A DNA stretch of 28,265 nucleotides from JBBQVO01 sp038211505 (GCA_038211505.1 JBBQVO010000020.1:1-28265), one strand, 5' to 3'; counted from the stretch's first letter, positions 1 through 7,273 are shown. Program-made: numbers and translations. Notes: generated from the letters alone by a model not told the origin.

Positions 1-140
1 CCCCTTGTGAGCCGATACCTGAGATGGAGCAAACTCGCGGGCGGATGCCGTCGTTGGGCATCGATCTCGCGATTTCGCAGGTTCGGCGCAACGCGCGCAG
101 GATCCGCGCGTTGAGTGATCTGTCAAGCAGGCGTCAAGTA

Positions 141-159
141 CTCCTTCGCGGTGAAGGAG
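141..159. repeat. Inverted repeat upstream of tadE
   Basis: Perfect 7-base arms CTCCTTC (141-147) and GAAGGAG (153-159) flank the 5-base loop GCGGT. The right arm holds a strong Shine-Dalgarno-like AAGGAGG (154-160) with no start codon at a usable distance. A short direct repeat of GTCAAG (122-127 and 133-138, 11 bases apart) lies just before it. The hairpin could be a leader structure or an operator for the Tad genes. I see no gene in bases 1-187. Confidence 0.4.
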
Positions 160-187
160 GCCTCGCCGGCTTCGAAACGGAGCATGT

Positions 188-664
188 ATGGGGACTCCCA
201 GTCTCCCGGGCCGAACGAAACGCACCTCGGGTCGGAACCGAGCCGCAGGATCGCGCCACACAGGGCAGCGCCGCCGGATGAGGCAGGGGCAGCGTGGCCA
301 GGCGCTCGCCGAGCTGGCGATCATGCTGCCGCTCTTGCTGATCCTCGTCATTGGAGTGATCGAAGTCAGCAACGCGATGAACGCCTACATTTCGGTGATC
401 AGCGCTGCGCGTGACGGCGCTCGGCTCGGCTCGAAAGGGGCGGCGACGACGCCGCAGATCCAGTCGCTGGTCATCACCGATATGGGCCGGCTACCGAACA
501 CTGTTCCCACCGGGAACGTCACTGTCACATACCCGACTGTCGCCGGCACGAACTCGGTCAAGGTCAAGGCCTGTTACGACCACACGACGTTGCTTCACGT
601 TCCGCTCGTCATGTCAGGCACCTTCACCATGTGCTCCGAGACGACGATGCCCAAGCTGAATTGA
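188..664 (+). CDS. TadE-like pseudopilin/pilus assembly protein
   Basis: TadE-family protein of the Tad (Flp pilus) system, a small membrane-anchored protein needed for pilus or secretion assembly. The start at 188 has GGAG (179-182) five bases upstream. An ATG at 278 gives a more typical 128-residue protein but lacks a ribosome site, so the start is open. After a basic N-terminus comes GQALAEL, the TadE prepilin-type pattern (G, four residues, E plus hydrophobic), directly followed by one membrane helix (AIMLPLLLILVIGVIEV) and the family signature SAARDGAR. The remaining ~85 residues should lie outside the membrane and contain two cysteines. The gene ends just before the tadG start, so the two are probably co-transcribed. 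The family assignment is firm; the partner pilus genes are outside the window. Confidence 0.8.
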   Translation: MGTPSLPGRTKRTSGRNRAAGSRHTGQRRRMRQGQRGQALAELAIMLPLLLILVIGVIEVSNAMNAYISVISAARDGARLGSKGAATTPQIQSLVITDMGRLPNTVPTGNVTVTYPTVAGTNSVKVKACYDHTTLLHVPLVMSGTFTMCSETTMPKLN

Positions 665-672
665 GGTCCGGC

Positions 673-1938
673 ATGAAGCTGATCATTCGCATCCTCAAGA
701 ACGACTCCGCCCAGGTGCTGCCGATCTTCGCCATGCTGACGATGGTGCTCCTCGGGCTGATGGGGCTCGCCGCCGATATCGGGCGCGTGTACGTGGCACG
801 GGCGCAACTCGGCCGATCGGTCGACGCGGCGGCGCTGGCGGGCGCGAAGCAGTTGCCTAACCTGATCGCGGCGGACGCCAAGGCGCGCGCCTACATTGCC
901 GCGAACGACCCGGACGCGACCATTCAGATCTCGGTGTACCCGGACGTCGCCGCGCAGCAAGTAGCGGTCAGCGCGACGAAGAAGGTCGACACGATCTTCC
1001 TGCGCGCGCTCGGCGTCGGATCGGTGAACATCAAGAACGACGCGACGGCCGGGTTCGGCGTCGTGCCGGTCGACGCAGTGATGGCGATCGACGCCACGGG
1101 CAGCATGGGCGCCAACCCGCCTTGTGTGACGCAGACGACATCGGGCTGCCCGATCTACGAGGCGAAGAACGCCGCGGCCGCGTTCACCAATACGCTGCTA
1201 CCGGGGAACAACACCGTTGTTGGGAATATCTCGTTCCGCGGCTGCATCGACCCGCCGGATCCGGCGGGCGCGTGTGTCTTGACGAGCGGATACGGGGCCC
1301 TGACGAACAGTGCGTCGACGCTGATCACAAAGATCAACGGCATGACGGCTCCAGGTGGTAGCGGGACGAATGTCTGTCTCGGTCTGGATCAGGCAGCCTC
1401 GGTGTTGTTCGGACCAGGATCGCACAGCGCGTCGAACACGATTCGGACGATTGTCATCCTGTCGGACGGCGACAACACCTACAACAACGTCTCATACGTC
1501 AACGGACAGGCGCCGCCGCTCGCGTGCCGGCCAGCGAACTCATCGTCGTCCGACATCTACCTGAGCACCGGCTGCTCCTCGGTCGGCGGCGGCGCGACCA
1601 CCAGCTCGAGTGCGGGGTCGACCTCCGATACGCACGAGAAGGCGTTGGACATCTTGACGAAGTCACGCGCCGACGCGATCAAGGCGTTGGGCGTCGAGAT
1701 CTATGTCGTCGGCCTGGGCGTCTGCGGCACCGACGATGGGCTGCTGCCGACAGCTGGCTACTGCGCCAACATCGGCAACACGAGCCCGGACACTGTCGCC
1801 GACCAGCGCTTGCTCAAGTGCGTCGCATCGTCCTCCGGGGGCACGAATGACCACTTCTTTCCGGCAACGACGGCGACGCAGCTGCCCGCCATCTTCCAGC
1901 AGATCGCCCAGAACATCGCATTCAGGTTGATCAAGTAA
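673..1938 (+). CDS. TadG-like protein with von Willebrand factor A domain
   Basis: Putative Flp pilus-assembly TadG-like protein, 421 residues. The start at 673 is preceded by GAGG (663-666). The N-terminus has a membrane helix (roughly residues 13-35) followed by the TadG-type stretch DIGRVYVARAQLGRSVDAAA. A vWA domain begins near residue 135. Its metal-site (MIDAS) motif reads DATGS (D140), with threonine where the first serine of DxSxS is usual. A later SDGDN loop lies at about residue 264. The domain contains several cysteines and Ser/Thr/Gly-rich loops, consistent with an exported protein that may be disulfide-bonded. It sits between two tadE genes and its TAA stop overlaps the next start (TAATG), so translation is probably coupled. 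In this family the vWA domain is thought to bind metal and mediate adhesion or assembly; the ligand is unknown. Confidence 0.82.
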   Translation: MKLIIRILKNDSAQVLPIFAMLTMVLLGLMGLAADIGRVYVARAQLGRSVDAAALAGAKQLPNLIAADAKARAYIAANDPDATIQISVYPDVAAQQVAVSATKKVDTIFLRALGVGSVNIKNDATAGFGVVPVDAVMAIDATGSMGANPPCVTQTTSGCPIYEAKNAAAAFTNTLLPGNNTVVGNISFRGCIDPPDPAGACVLTSGYGALTNSASTLITKINGMTAPGGSGTNVCLGLDQAASVLFGPGSHSASNTIRTIVILSDGDNTYNNVSYVNGQAPPLACRPANSSSSDIYLSTGCSSVGGGATTSSSAGSTSDTHEKALDILTKSRADAIKALGVEIYVVGLGVCGTDDGLLPTAGYCANIGNTSPDTVADQRLLKCVASSSGGTNDHFFPATTATQLPAIFQQIAQNIAFRLIK

Positions 1939-2420
1939 TGATGAAGAAACTGCGGTCGCGGCAATTCTGCGAGGGCGGACAGACGCTCGCCGAGTTCGGG
2001 ATGATCCTGCCCATCTTGCTCGTGGTGATCTTCGGGCTCGTCGATATGTCGCGGGCGATGCAGTCGTACGTGACGATCCAGGAGGCGGCCCGCGACGGCG
2101 CGCGGTATGCGGTGACGGGGCGCATCGACTGCACGGGCGCGGCGATCCAGAACCGAGACAACTGCATCAAGGCCGCAGTCGCCAACCGCGTCGCGAGTCT
2201 CAACAACGCGGCGTCCGTGTCGTCGTCGTTCAAGAGCTGGGCGTACCCGTCGTACACGACCGTCACGCCGAACAACGCTGGCAACCAGTGCGATGCCGTC
2301 GAAGTGGCGGTGAGCTACAGCTACCAGCCGATGACGCCGGTCTTCAACTTTTTCGTCGGCACGGTGCCGATGAAGGCGCGCGAGCGGATGGTGAACGAGC
2401 CGTTCGGCACTTGCTCGTAG
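1938..2420 (+). CDS. TadE-like pseudopilin/pilus assembly protein (second copy)
   Basis: Second TadE-family protein, 160 residues. It has the exact GxxxxEF prepilin-like motif GQTLAEF (G14 to F20), then a membrane helix (GMILPILLVVIFGLVDMSRAM) and the signature QEAARDGARYAV. The C-terminal domain has several cysteines, possibly disulfide-bonded outside the cell. The start overlaps the tadG stop by one base; a second ATG follows directly at 1941. It closes the tadE-tadG-tadE trio. It is clearly paralogous to the 188-664 gene but diverged outside the helix region, so the two may be alternative minor pilins or form a heteromer. Confidence 0.82.
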   Translation: MMKKLRSRQFCEGGQTLAEFGMILPILLVVIFGLVDMSRAMQSYVTIQEAARDGARYAVTGRIDCTGAAIQNRDNCIKAAVANRVASLNNAASVSSSFKSWAYPSYTTVTPNNAGNQCDAVEVAVSYSYQPMTPVFNFFVGTVPMKARERMVNEPFGTCS

Positions 2421-2723
2421 CGGCACGCTTCGAGGCGCATTGACGCATCCAGTAATCACGCCGCGAATTTGCGATGCGCGTGGTATCGGATGAGCGTGGC
2501 GCTCCTGATTGACGGTTCGTGTTGGGCCATCGCCGCGCGGACTAAAACGCCCGCGCTACATTCGCGTGGATTCGTCAAAAAACGGCCTCCTCGGTGCCTC
2601 GTCCATGGTTCAGTCAGCACGCCAAGGCAGCGGACAGCTTGCGTGCACGAAACCTTCCTGCGGCTCCAGTTGAGCGGTGCGTGGCGCGGCCGTGCGGCGA
2701 GGCGGCCTGGGGTTCAGATTCGC
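2421..2723. other. Intergenic gap without recognised gene
   Basis: About 300 bases between the Tad trio and the respiratory promoter. The only long open frame here (2469-2846, +) has no ribosome site, an Arg/Ser/Cys-rich composition typical of chance high-GC frames, and would run through the promoter and the 40-codon gene. A short A-run (2577-2582) would read as a T-run on the minus strand, but no strong hairpin precedes it. I recognise nothing functional. Confidence 0.5.
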
Positions 2724-2752
2724 TTGACACTAGTTTGGGGCGGTGATAGATT
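2724..2752 (+). promoter_or_regulatory. Sigma70-type promoter of the cytochrome bc operon (extended -10)
   Basis: A perfect -35 hexamer TTGACA (2724-2729), a 17-base spacer, and the -10 hexamer TAGATT (2747-2752, 4 of 6 matches) preceded by TGA (2744-2746), which gives an extended -10 (TGn). Predicted transcription start is near 2759, about 54 bases before the first small reading frame. This is the best consensus promoter in the window and sits exactly before the respiratory genes. Confidence 0.7.
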
Positions 2753-2776
2753 CCCGATTGAAAAGGGATTCACAAT

Positions 2777-2795
2777 CGCCAGTCGTCGACTGGCG
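2777..2795 (+). promoter_or_regulatory. Leader hairpin of the bc operon
   Basis: Perfect 8-base arms CGCCAGTC (2777-2784) and GACTGGCG (2788-2795) with loop GTC. The hairpin lies between the predicted transcription start and the ribosome site AGGGG (2804-2808). No T-run follows, so it is not an ordinary terminator. It could stabilise the 5' end or bind a regulator. Confidence 0.5.
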
Positions 2796-2812
2796 GGCGC
2801 ATCAGGGGTTGC

Positions 2813-2935
2813 ATGTCGCTCGAGATCCTCCTGTTCAGCGCGGTAAAGGACTACCAGGAGCTCCTCGCGGTCCTGTTGACGATCGTGTTTTCGATGGCGA
2901 TCATGGTGGCGCTGGGCGCCTGGTGGCAGCGGTAA
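2813..2935 (+). CDS. Small 40-residue single-helix membrane protein, first gene of the bc operon
   Basis: An open frame of 40 codons with a well-placed ribosome site (AGGGG, 2804-2808). It starts MSLEILLFSAVKDYQELL and ends GAWWQR. The central segment AVLLTIVFSMAIMVALGAW is a clear membrane helix with a charged N-terminal face and an aromatic/Arg end, as in small subunits of membrane complexes. It ends 10 bases before the cytochrome b start, and the GGGGG after its stop can serve as that gene's ribosome site, so translation is probably coupled. By analogy with the small Pet subunits (PetG/L/M/N-type) of b6f complexes it may be an accessory subunit, but I recognise no family and the similarity is of architecture only. 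Confidence 0.62.
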   Translation: MSLEILLFSAVKDYQELLAVLLTIVFSMAIMVALGAWWQR

Positions 2936-2945
2936 GGGGGCGTAG

Positions 2946-3701
2946 ATGTCCGTTTCGGAACAGCCACGGGGCCCCGGCCTCGGCGATTTCATCTACGACA
3001 AACTCTTCCACAACTACCTCTGGCGGTCGATCTTCCGCTCCGGCTACCCGAACACGCCGCGCAATCAGATGCTTGCTGTCGCGACGAGCGTCTTCCTGCA
3101 TCTGCATCCGACGCGCATTCACAAGACGCACGTCAAGATCACGCACACGTACTGCCTCGGTGGCCTGAGCTTCTTCATGTTTTTGGGACTGACCGTCACG
3201 GGCGTGATGTTGATGTTCTACTACGTGCCGTCGGTCGATCGCGCGTACAGCGACATCGCCGCGCTCGAGACGAATGTGCGCTTCGGGCTGCTGATCCGCA
3301 ACCTGCATCGGTGGATGGCGCACGCGATGGTGATCACGGTGCTGCTGCACATGATGCGCGTGTTCTATATGGGCGCCTACAAGCCGCCGCGCGAGTTCAA
3401 CTGGGTCGTCGGCGTGATCCTGCTCGTGCTGACGCTGCTGCTGTCGTTTACGGGCTATCTGCTGCCGTGGGATCAGCTGGCGATCTGGGCGATCACGGTC
3501 GGCACGAACATCGCCGGATCGGCGCCCGTGCTCGGCGGCCAGACGCGGTTCGTGCTGATCGGCGGCTTCGAGGTGGGGCCGAACGCGCTGATACGGTTCT
3601 ATACGCTTCACGTGATCGGTCTGCCGCTGCTTGCCGCAATCTTCATGTCGGTACACTTCTGGCGCATCCGCCGCGATGGCGGCCTCGCCCGGCCGCTCTA
3701 G
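2946..3701 (+). CDS. Cytochrome b6-type subunit of a Rieske/cytochrome b complex
   Basis: N-terminal, four-helix cytochrome b that carries the b haems of a quinol-oxidising complex, 251 residues. Haem ligands are visible in helix B (H121 and H135) and helix D (H222 and H237). The helix D pair has 14 residues between them, the b6f-type spacing (bc1 has 13). YCLGG at 69-73 matches the region of cyanobacterial cytochrome b6 whose cysteine holds haem c(i)/c(n), so C70 probably binds an extra covalent haem. GYLLPWDQ (170-177) is the conserved segment after helix C. About 35 extra N-terminal residues precede the b6-like core. It is followed directly by its subunit IV partner, so the cytochrome b is split as in b6f and Bacillus-type complexes. 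The family call is firm; the quinone is probably menaquinone (inference). Confidence 0.9.
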   Translation: MSVSEQPRGPGLGDFIYDKLFHNYLWRSIFRSGYPNTPRNQMLAVATSVFLHLHPTRIHKTHVKITHTYCLGGLSFFMFLGLTVTGVMLMFYYVPSVDRAYSDIAALETNVRFGLLIRNLHRWMAHAMVITVLLHMMRVFYMGAYKPPREFNWVVGVILLVLTLLLSFTGYLLPWDQLAIWAITVGTNIAGSAPVLGGQTRFVLIGGFEVGPNALIRFYTLHVIGLPLLAAIFMSVHFWRIRRDGGLARPL

Positions 3702-3711
3702 GGAGGTTCGC

Positions 3712-4938
3712 ATGGCAATCGCTGCACCACCCGCCCCAGGCGCCAAAGAATCTGTCCGCCAGAAGCGCGAGCGCGATCAAGAGCTACTCGTCTGGCCAGA
3801 TCTGGTCTTCGTCGAATTCATCTGCGCCGTGCTGTTCACGGTGACGTTCGTCGGGCTCTCGGTGCTCGTCAACGCGCCACTGCTCGACCGCGCGAACGCC
3901 AACATCACCCCGAACCCGTCCAAGGCGCCGTGGTACCTGATGAACCTGCAGGAGCTGCTCCTCCACATGGACAAGGGCCTCGCCGGCGTGACGGTGCCGA
4001 CGGTGGCGCTGATCGTCCTGATGGCGATCCCGTACACGGATCGCAGCAACGAAGGGCAGGGCACGTGGTTTGGCACGGCGCATGCCGTGAAGATCACGAT
4101 CTTCAGCATGTTCTACAGCTTCGCGACGATCTTCGGATGCGTGCTGTGGGATGACGGCGCGCACGTGCGCGTGTACACGCAGTTCCGCGAGAACATCAGC
4201 GGCCACGGCGCGCAGCCGTGGCGATGGCCGTGGGATGTGCTCACGCAGCGCGATCACTTCGTCGCGCCGGCCGAGCCGCACGAGTGGCTCCAGGGGTATC
4301 ACCCGTTCGAGTGGGCGGGGCCGTTGACGAACGTGCTGCAGAAGACGTGGGAGTTCGTGTTCCTGCCGAACCGGCTGGCGGTTCGTGACTCGTTCCACTT
4401 CAGCCTTCCAGTGCCGACGGCGCTGCAGTTTGGGAACGGACAGCACGACGGCTATCTGGACTGGCCGCAGGACTTCCGCGAGATTCCGGTGCCGCTCAAC
4501 GGCACGTGGCTCTGGCACTGGGGCGAGCCGAAGTGGATGCCGGGCTGGCTGCGGCATCTCTACTGGTACAACTCAGACTTCAACATTCCGGCGATCATCG
4601 CCGAGTTCGTGATGCCGATCGCGACGATTCTGTTCATCGCCGCGGCGCTGTTGTTCATCCTGCATCGGCTGGGCTGGCTGAACAGCGTGCGCGACGGGTG
4701 GCTGGCGATGTTCACCGGCTTCATCGTTGTCTACATCTCGTTGACGATGGTCGGGGCGGCGTTCCGCGGCCGTGGCCAGCAACTCGTGCCGCCGCCGAAT
4801 GTCCCGAACCTTGAGGACGACCCGGGCATCATGCGACAGATCACGCCGCAAGATCTTCATTATGGCATCACGGATCCGAGCGGCGTCAGCGCGATTGCGG
4901 CGAGCCGAGATGAGGCGGGAAGCGGGCTCAATGGCTGA
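3712..4938 (+). CDS. Enlarged subunit IV-like cytochrome b C-terminal subunit
   Basis: Partner of the b6-type protein and builder of the quinol-oxidation (Qo) site; 408 residues against about 160 for classical subunit IV. The start at 3712 has GGGAGG (3701-3706). Order: helix at ~32-54, the Qo-loop motif KAPWY (71-75) where b6f proteins have PEWY, helix ~91-107 ending AIPYTD, helix ~127-146, then a Trp/His-rich hydrophilic stretch ~147-290, helix ~296-318, and a last helix ~330-352 ending in FRGRGQ (351-356) and PPP, a closing motif of C-terminal cytochrome b domains. So ~200 residues with two additional helices appear inserted between the normal last two helices. The Glu of PEWY is a proline here, as in several low-potential menaquinol complexes. 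Its stop overlaps the Rieske start by 8 bases. Confidence 0.85.
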   Translation: MAIAAPPAPGAKESVRQKRERDQELLVWPDLVFVEFICAVLFTVTFVGLSVLVNAPLLDRANANITPNPSKAPWYLMNLQELLLHMDKGLAGVTVPTVALIVLMAIPYTDRSNEGQGTWFGTAHAVKITIFSMFYSFATIFGCVLWDDGAHVRVYTQFRENISGHGAQPWRWPWDVLTQRDHFVAPAEPHEWLQGYHPFEWAGPLTNVLQKTWEFVFLPNRLAVRDSFHFSLPVPTALQFGNGQHDGYLDWPQDFREIPVPLNGTWLWHWGEPKWMPGWLRHLYWYNSDFNIPAIIAEFVMPIATILFIAAALLFILHRLGWLNSVRDGWLAMFTGFIVVYISLTMVGAAFRGRGQQLVPPPNVPNLEDDPGIMRQITPQDLHYGITDPSGVSAIAASRDEAGSGLNG

Positions 4939-5668
4939 CGAAGAGACACAAGAGCCGACGCCGCCGGCGGAAGCGACGCCCCCCAAGCCTGCGCCAAAAG
5001 CAGAGAAGCCGGCGCCCGCCGAACGCGCCGTCGTCCCGGCGACGGGCGGTGCGATGGCTGCCGCGGGCGCCGGCGCGCCGGCCGTTGTCGTCGTTCGGCA
5101 GCCGCAGCCGGGGCTACAGATACCCGAGGTATCGCGCCGCAAGGTGCTGCTGATCGGCTTTTGGGGCGGCATGGGCGCGCTGATGCTGGCGATCGTCGGG
5201 ACGATCATCAACAGCCTGTATCCGCGCAACGTCACCGGCTTCGGCGCGACCGTCTTCGTCGGCACCGTCGACCAGCTGACGGCGAACCCGCTACAGAAGC
5301 TGCACAATCTCGATGCGAAGGCGTGGATCGTGCGGCTCAGCGGCGACCAGGTCAAACGCAACCCGGGCGCGCAAGAAGGTTCGATCATCGCGCTGTATCA
5401 CAAATGCGTGCACCTCGGCTGCACGGTTCCGTGGCGCGCCGACTTCTCGCGCGAGGATCCGCGCAACGGCGAGACGTACGCCGGATGGTTCCTCTGCCCG
5501 TGCCACGGCTCGACGTATAGCGATGCGGGCGTGCGCGTGTTCGGTCCGGCGCCGCGCTCGCTCGACACGTTCGAGTTGAAGATCGATGGCGGCAAGATGA
5601 CCGTGAACACCGGCAAGATCAGACTCGGCGATGCCGAGAACCCGACGCGCGCCATCCTTCCCGGATAG
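4931..5668 (+). CDS. Rieske 2Fe-2S protein of the cytochrome bc complex
   Basis: High-potential iron-sulfur subunit that takes an electron from quinol at the Qo site and passes it to the cytochrome c/cupredoxin side. 245 residues from ATG 4931. Cluster boxes: CVHLGC (C159, H161 ligands; C164) and CPCHGSTY (C189, H192 ligands; C191), with C164/C191 expected to form the usual disulfide and S194/Y196 the hydrogen bonds that raise the potential. SRRKVLL at 68-74, followed by a hydrophobic helix (~72-96), is a twin-arginine-type signal anchor. The ~65 residues before it are Pro/Ala/Glu-rich and disordered-looking, an unusually long N-terminal tail for a Rieske protein. A ~15-residue spacer between the boxes (ADFSREDPRNGETYAG) is longer than in plant Rieske proteins. 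Confidence 0.93.
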   Translation: MADEETQEPTPPAEATPPKPAPKAEKPAPAERAVVPATGGAMAAAGAGAPAVVVVRQPQPGLQIPEVSRRKVLLIGFWGGMGALMLAIVGTIINSLYPRNVTGFGATVFVGTVDQLTANPLQKLHNLDAKAWIVRLSGDQVKRNPGAQEGSIIALYHKCVHLGCTVPWRADFSREDPRNGETYAGWFLCPCHGSTYSDAGVRVFGPAPRSLDTFELKIDGGKMTVNTGKIRLGDAENPTRAILPG

Positions 5669-5695
5669 TTTCGGCCGGATAGTCGAAAGAGCCCG

Positions 5696-7189
5696 ATGAA
5701 CACCAGCAAACAGATCAACATCATTGTCGCGCTCGTCTTCATTTCGATTCTGGCGACGGGCGCGTACACGATGTGGGATCCGAGCCGCGCCAGCGACGCG
5801 CAGGGGACGCAGCTGCAGAAGACCGTGGATCGCGGCGCCTTCTTGTTTTCGCAGAACTGCATCGTTTGTCACGGCGACAGCGGCGAGGGTGGTGCGAAGG
5901 CGAACCGCTTGCAGGCGGCCCCGCCGCTCAACCGCCCCGACCTGCAGGGCAAGGATGCGAAGACCGGCGCCGTCAGCGAGCAGGACAAAGCGCAACAGTT
6001 CAAGTTCGTCGTGAACACGATCACCTGCGGGCGCATCGGCAAGGCGATGCCGACGTGGGGGCAATCGCAGGGCGGCACGCTGAACGATGAGCAGATCCGC
6101 CAACTGGCGACGATGATCACCGAAGGCACAGGCTGGGACGAGACGAAAGAGTTTGCAATCTTCGGCGACGAGAAGTTCCACTATGCCGGCTACTCAGGCG
6201 ATCATCTCAAGCTGACGCGCGCACTCACAGCGACGGACGACACTGTCTTCATCAACAACGTCGATCCAGTCGGCAAAGATAACCGCCTCGAAGTCGACAA
6301 CGAACTGCTGACGATCACGGACGTGCTCAAGAGCGTGAACGTGCAGCGCGGCGCGAACGCCGCGGCCCACACGGCGACGACGCCGGTAGACGGGCTCGAT
6401 GGCGTGTTCGTATCGAAGGATCTGGATGCGTCGGCGACCGAAGTGTTCATCAATAACACGAGCAAGGTGCATGCGGGCAGCACGCTGACGGTCGCGGGCG
6501 AGGCTATGACCGTCGTCGACGTCAACGAGCCACGTCTGACGGTTGAGCGCGGCGTGGGCACGACGAATCCGGCCGCGCACGCCGACGGCGCCGACGTGCT
6601 GAAGCCGCCGGTGCCGGCCGATGCCAAGAAGGGAGCCGTCGTCCCGACGACCGCGCCGGCCTGCGGGCAGAATCTCCCGGCGGCCGTCGCCACGGCGCCT
6701 GTCGTGCCGGTGGCGCCATCGACGAGCCTCACGATCACGGCGCAGGGCACGGCGTGGGACAAATCGACACTCGTCGCCGTTGCCGGCGCGCCGCTGACGC
6801 TGACGCTGGACAACAAGGACGCGGGCATCGCGCACAACATCCACATTTATCAGGGCAGCGATACGTCGGGCACGGATATCGCCTCGACTGAGATCACGCC
6901 CGGGACGAGCACCCAGACGTTGAACTTCGGGCCGCTCGATGCCGGCGACTACTACTACCAGTGCGATGTCCACCCGGGCCAGATGAACGGCACGCTGACA
7001 GCGGCGGCAGCGGGCGCCGGTGGCGCTCCGGCTCCGGCAGCAGGCGCAGCCGGCGCGGCTGGAACGCCGACGGCGGGATCGCAGAACGGCGGCGATACGG
7101 GCACCGGTGGCGCGCAGACGGGCGCGAGCACGCCGCCATCGAGCGGGACGCCGGCGACCGGCGGGACCGCCACGACCGGCACGCCTTGA
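5696..7189 (+). CDS. Membrane-anchored cytochrome c / tandem-repeat / cupredoxin fusion
   Basis: Probable electron acceptor of the Rieske complex, 497 residues. N-terminal signal anchor (~8-26). Cytochrome c domain with haem motif CIVCH (55-59) and a likely axial Met (M118 in KAMPTWG), ending ~150. Then two related ~65-residue beta-rich units (~172-232 and ~237-303), each with FINN, a TLTV/LLTI strand, VQRG or VERG and an AAH near its end. A Pro/Ala linker follows (~303-345). Last comes a plastocyanin-like domain (~345-436) with a complete type 1 copper set: H380, C423, H426, M430 in the pattern CDVHPGQM. An Ala/Gly/Pro/Thr-rich tail fills 437-497. The gene is 27 bases after the Rieske gene and is followed by a terminator-like hairpin. 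Haem and copper on one chain suggest internal relay to a terminal oxidase; this is inference. Confidence 0.85.
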   Translation: MNTSKQINIIVALVFISILATGAYTMWDPSRASDAQGTQLQKTVDRGAFLFSQNCIVCHGDSGEGGAKANRLQAAPPLNRPDLQGKDAKTGAVSEQDKAQQFKFVVNTITCGRIGKAMPTWGQSQGGTLNDEQIRQLATMITEGTGWDETKEFAIFGDEKFHYAGYSGDHLKLTRALTATDDTVFINNVDPVGKDNRLEVDNELLTITDVLKSVNVQRGANAAAHTATTPVDGLDGVFVSKDLDASATEVFINNTSKVHAGSTLTVAGEAMTVVDVNEPRLTVERGVGTTNPAAHADGADVLKPPVPADAKKGAVVPTTAPACGQNLPAAVATAPVVPVAPSTSLTITAQGTAWDKSTLVAVAGAPLTLTLDNKDAGIAHNIHIYQGSDTSGTDIASTEITPGTSTQTLNFGPLDAGDYYYQCDVHPGQMNGTLTAAAAGAGGAPAPAAGAAGAAGTPTAGSQNGGDTGTGGAQTGASTPPSSGTPATGGTATTGTP

Positions 7190-7221
7190 CCTTCGGAAAT
7201 CACGCTCACTAGACTCCCATT

Positions 7222-7248
7222 GCAGGAGCCCCTCCTGCTTGTGTCATT
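7222..7248 (+). terminator. Terminator-like hairpin after the bc operon
   Basis: Perfect 7-base arms GCAGGAG (7222-7228) and CTCCTGC (7232-7238), loop CCC, followed by the T-rich TTGTGTCATT. The T-tract is broken, so it may be a weak intrinsic terminator. It sits 32 bases after the cupredoxin fusion gene, where the operon would be expected to end. Confidence 0.5.
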
Positions 7249-7273
7249 CTCAATTTCAAGACGGAGGCCACAC

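Noticed and set aside
2469..2846. 125-codon plus-strand frame in the gap before the bc operon
   Set aside because: Runs across the consensus promoter and the 40-codon gene; composition is non-coding-like and there is no ribosome site.
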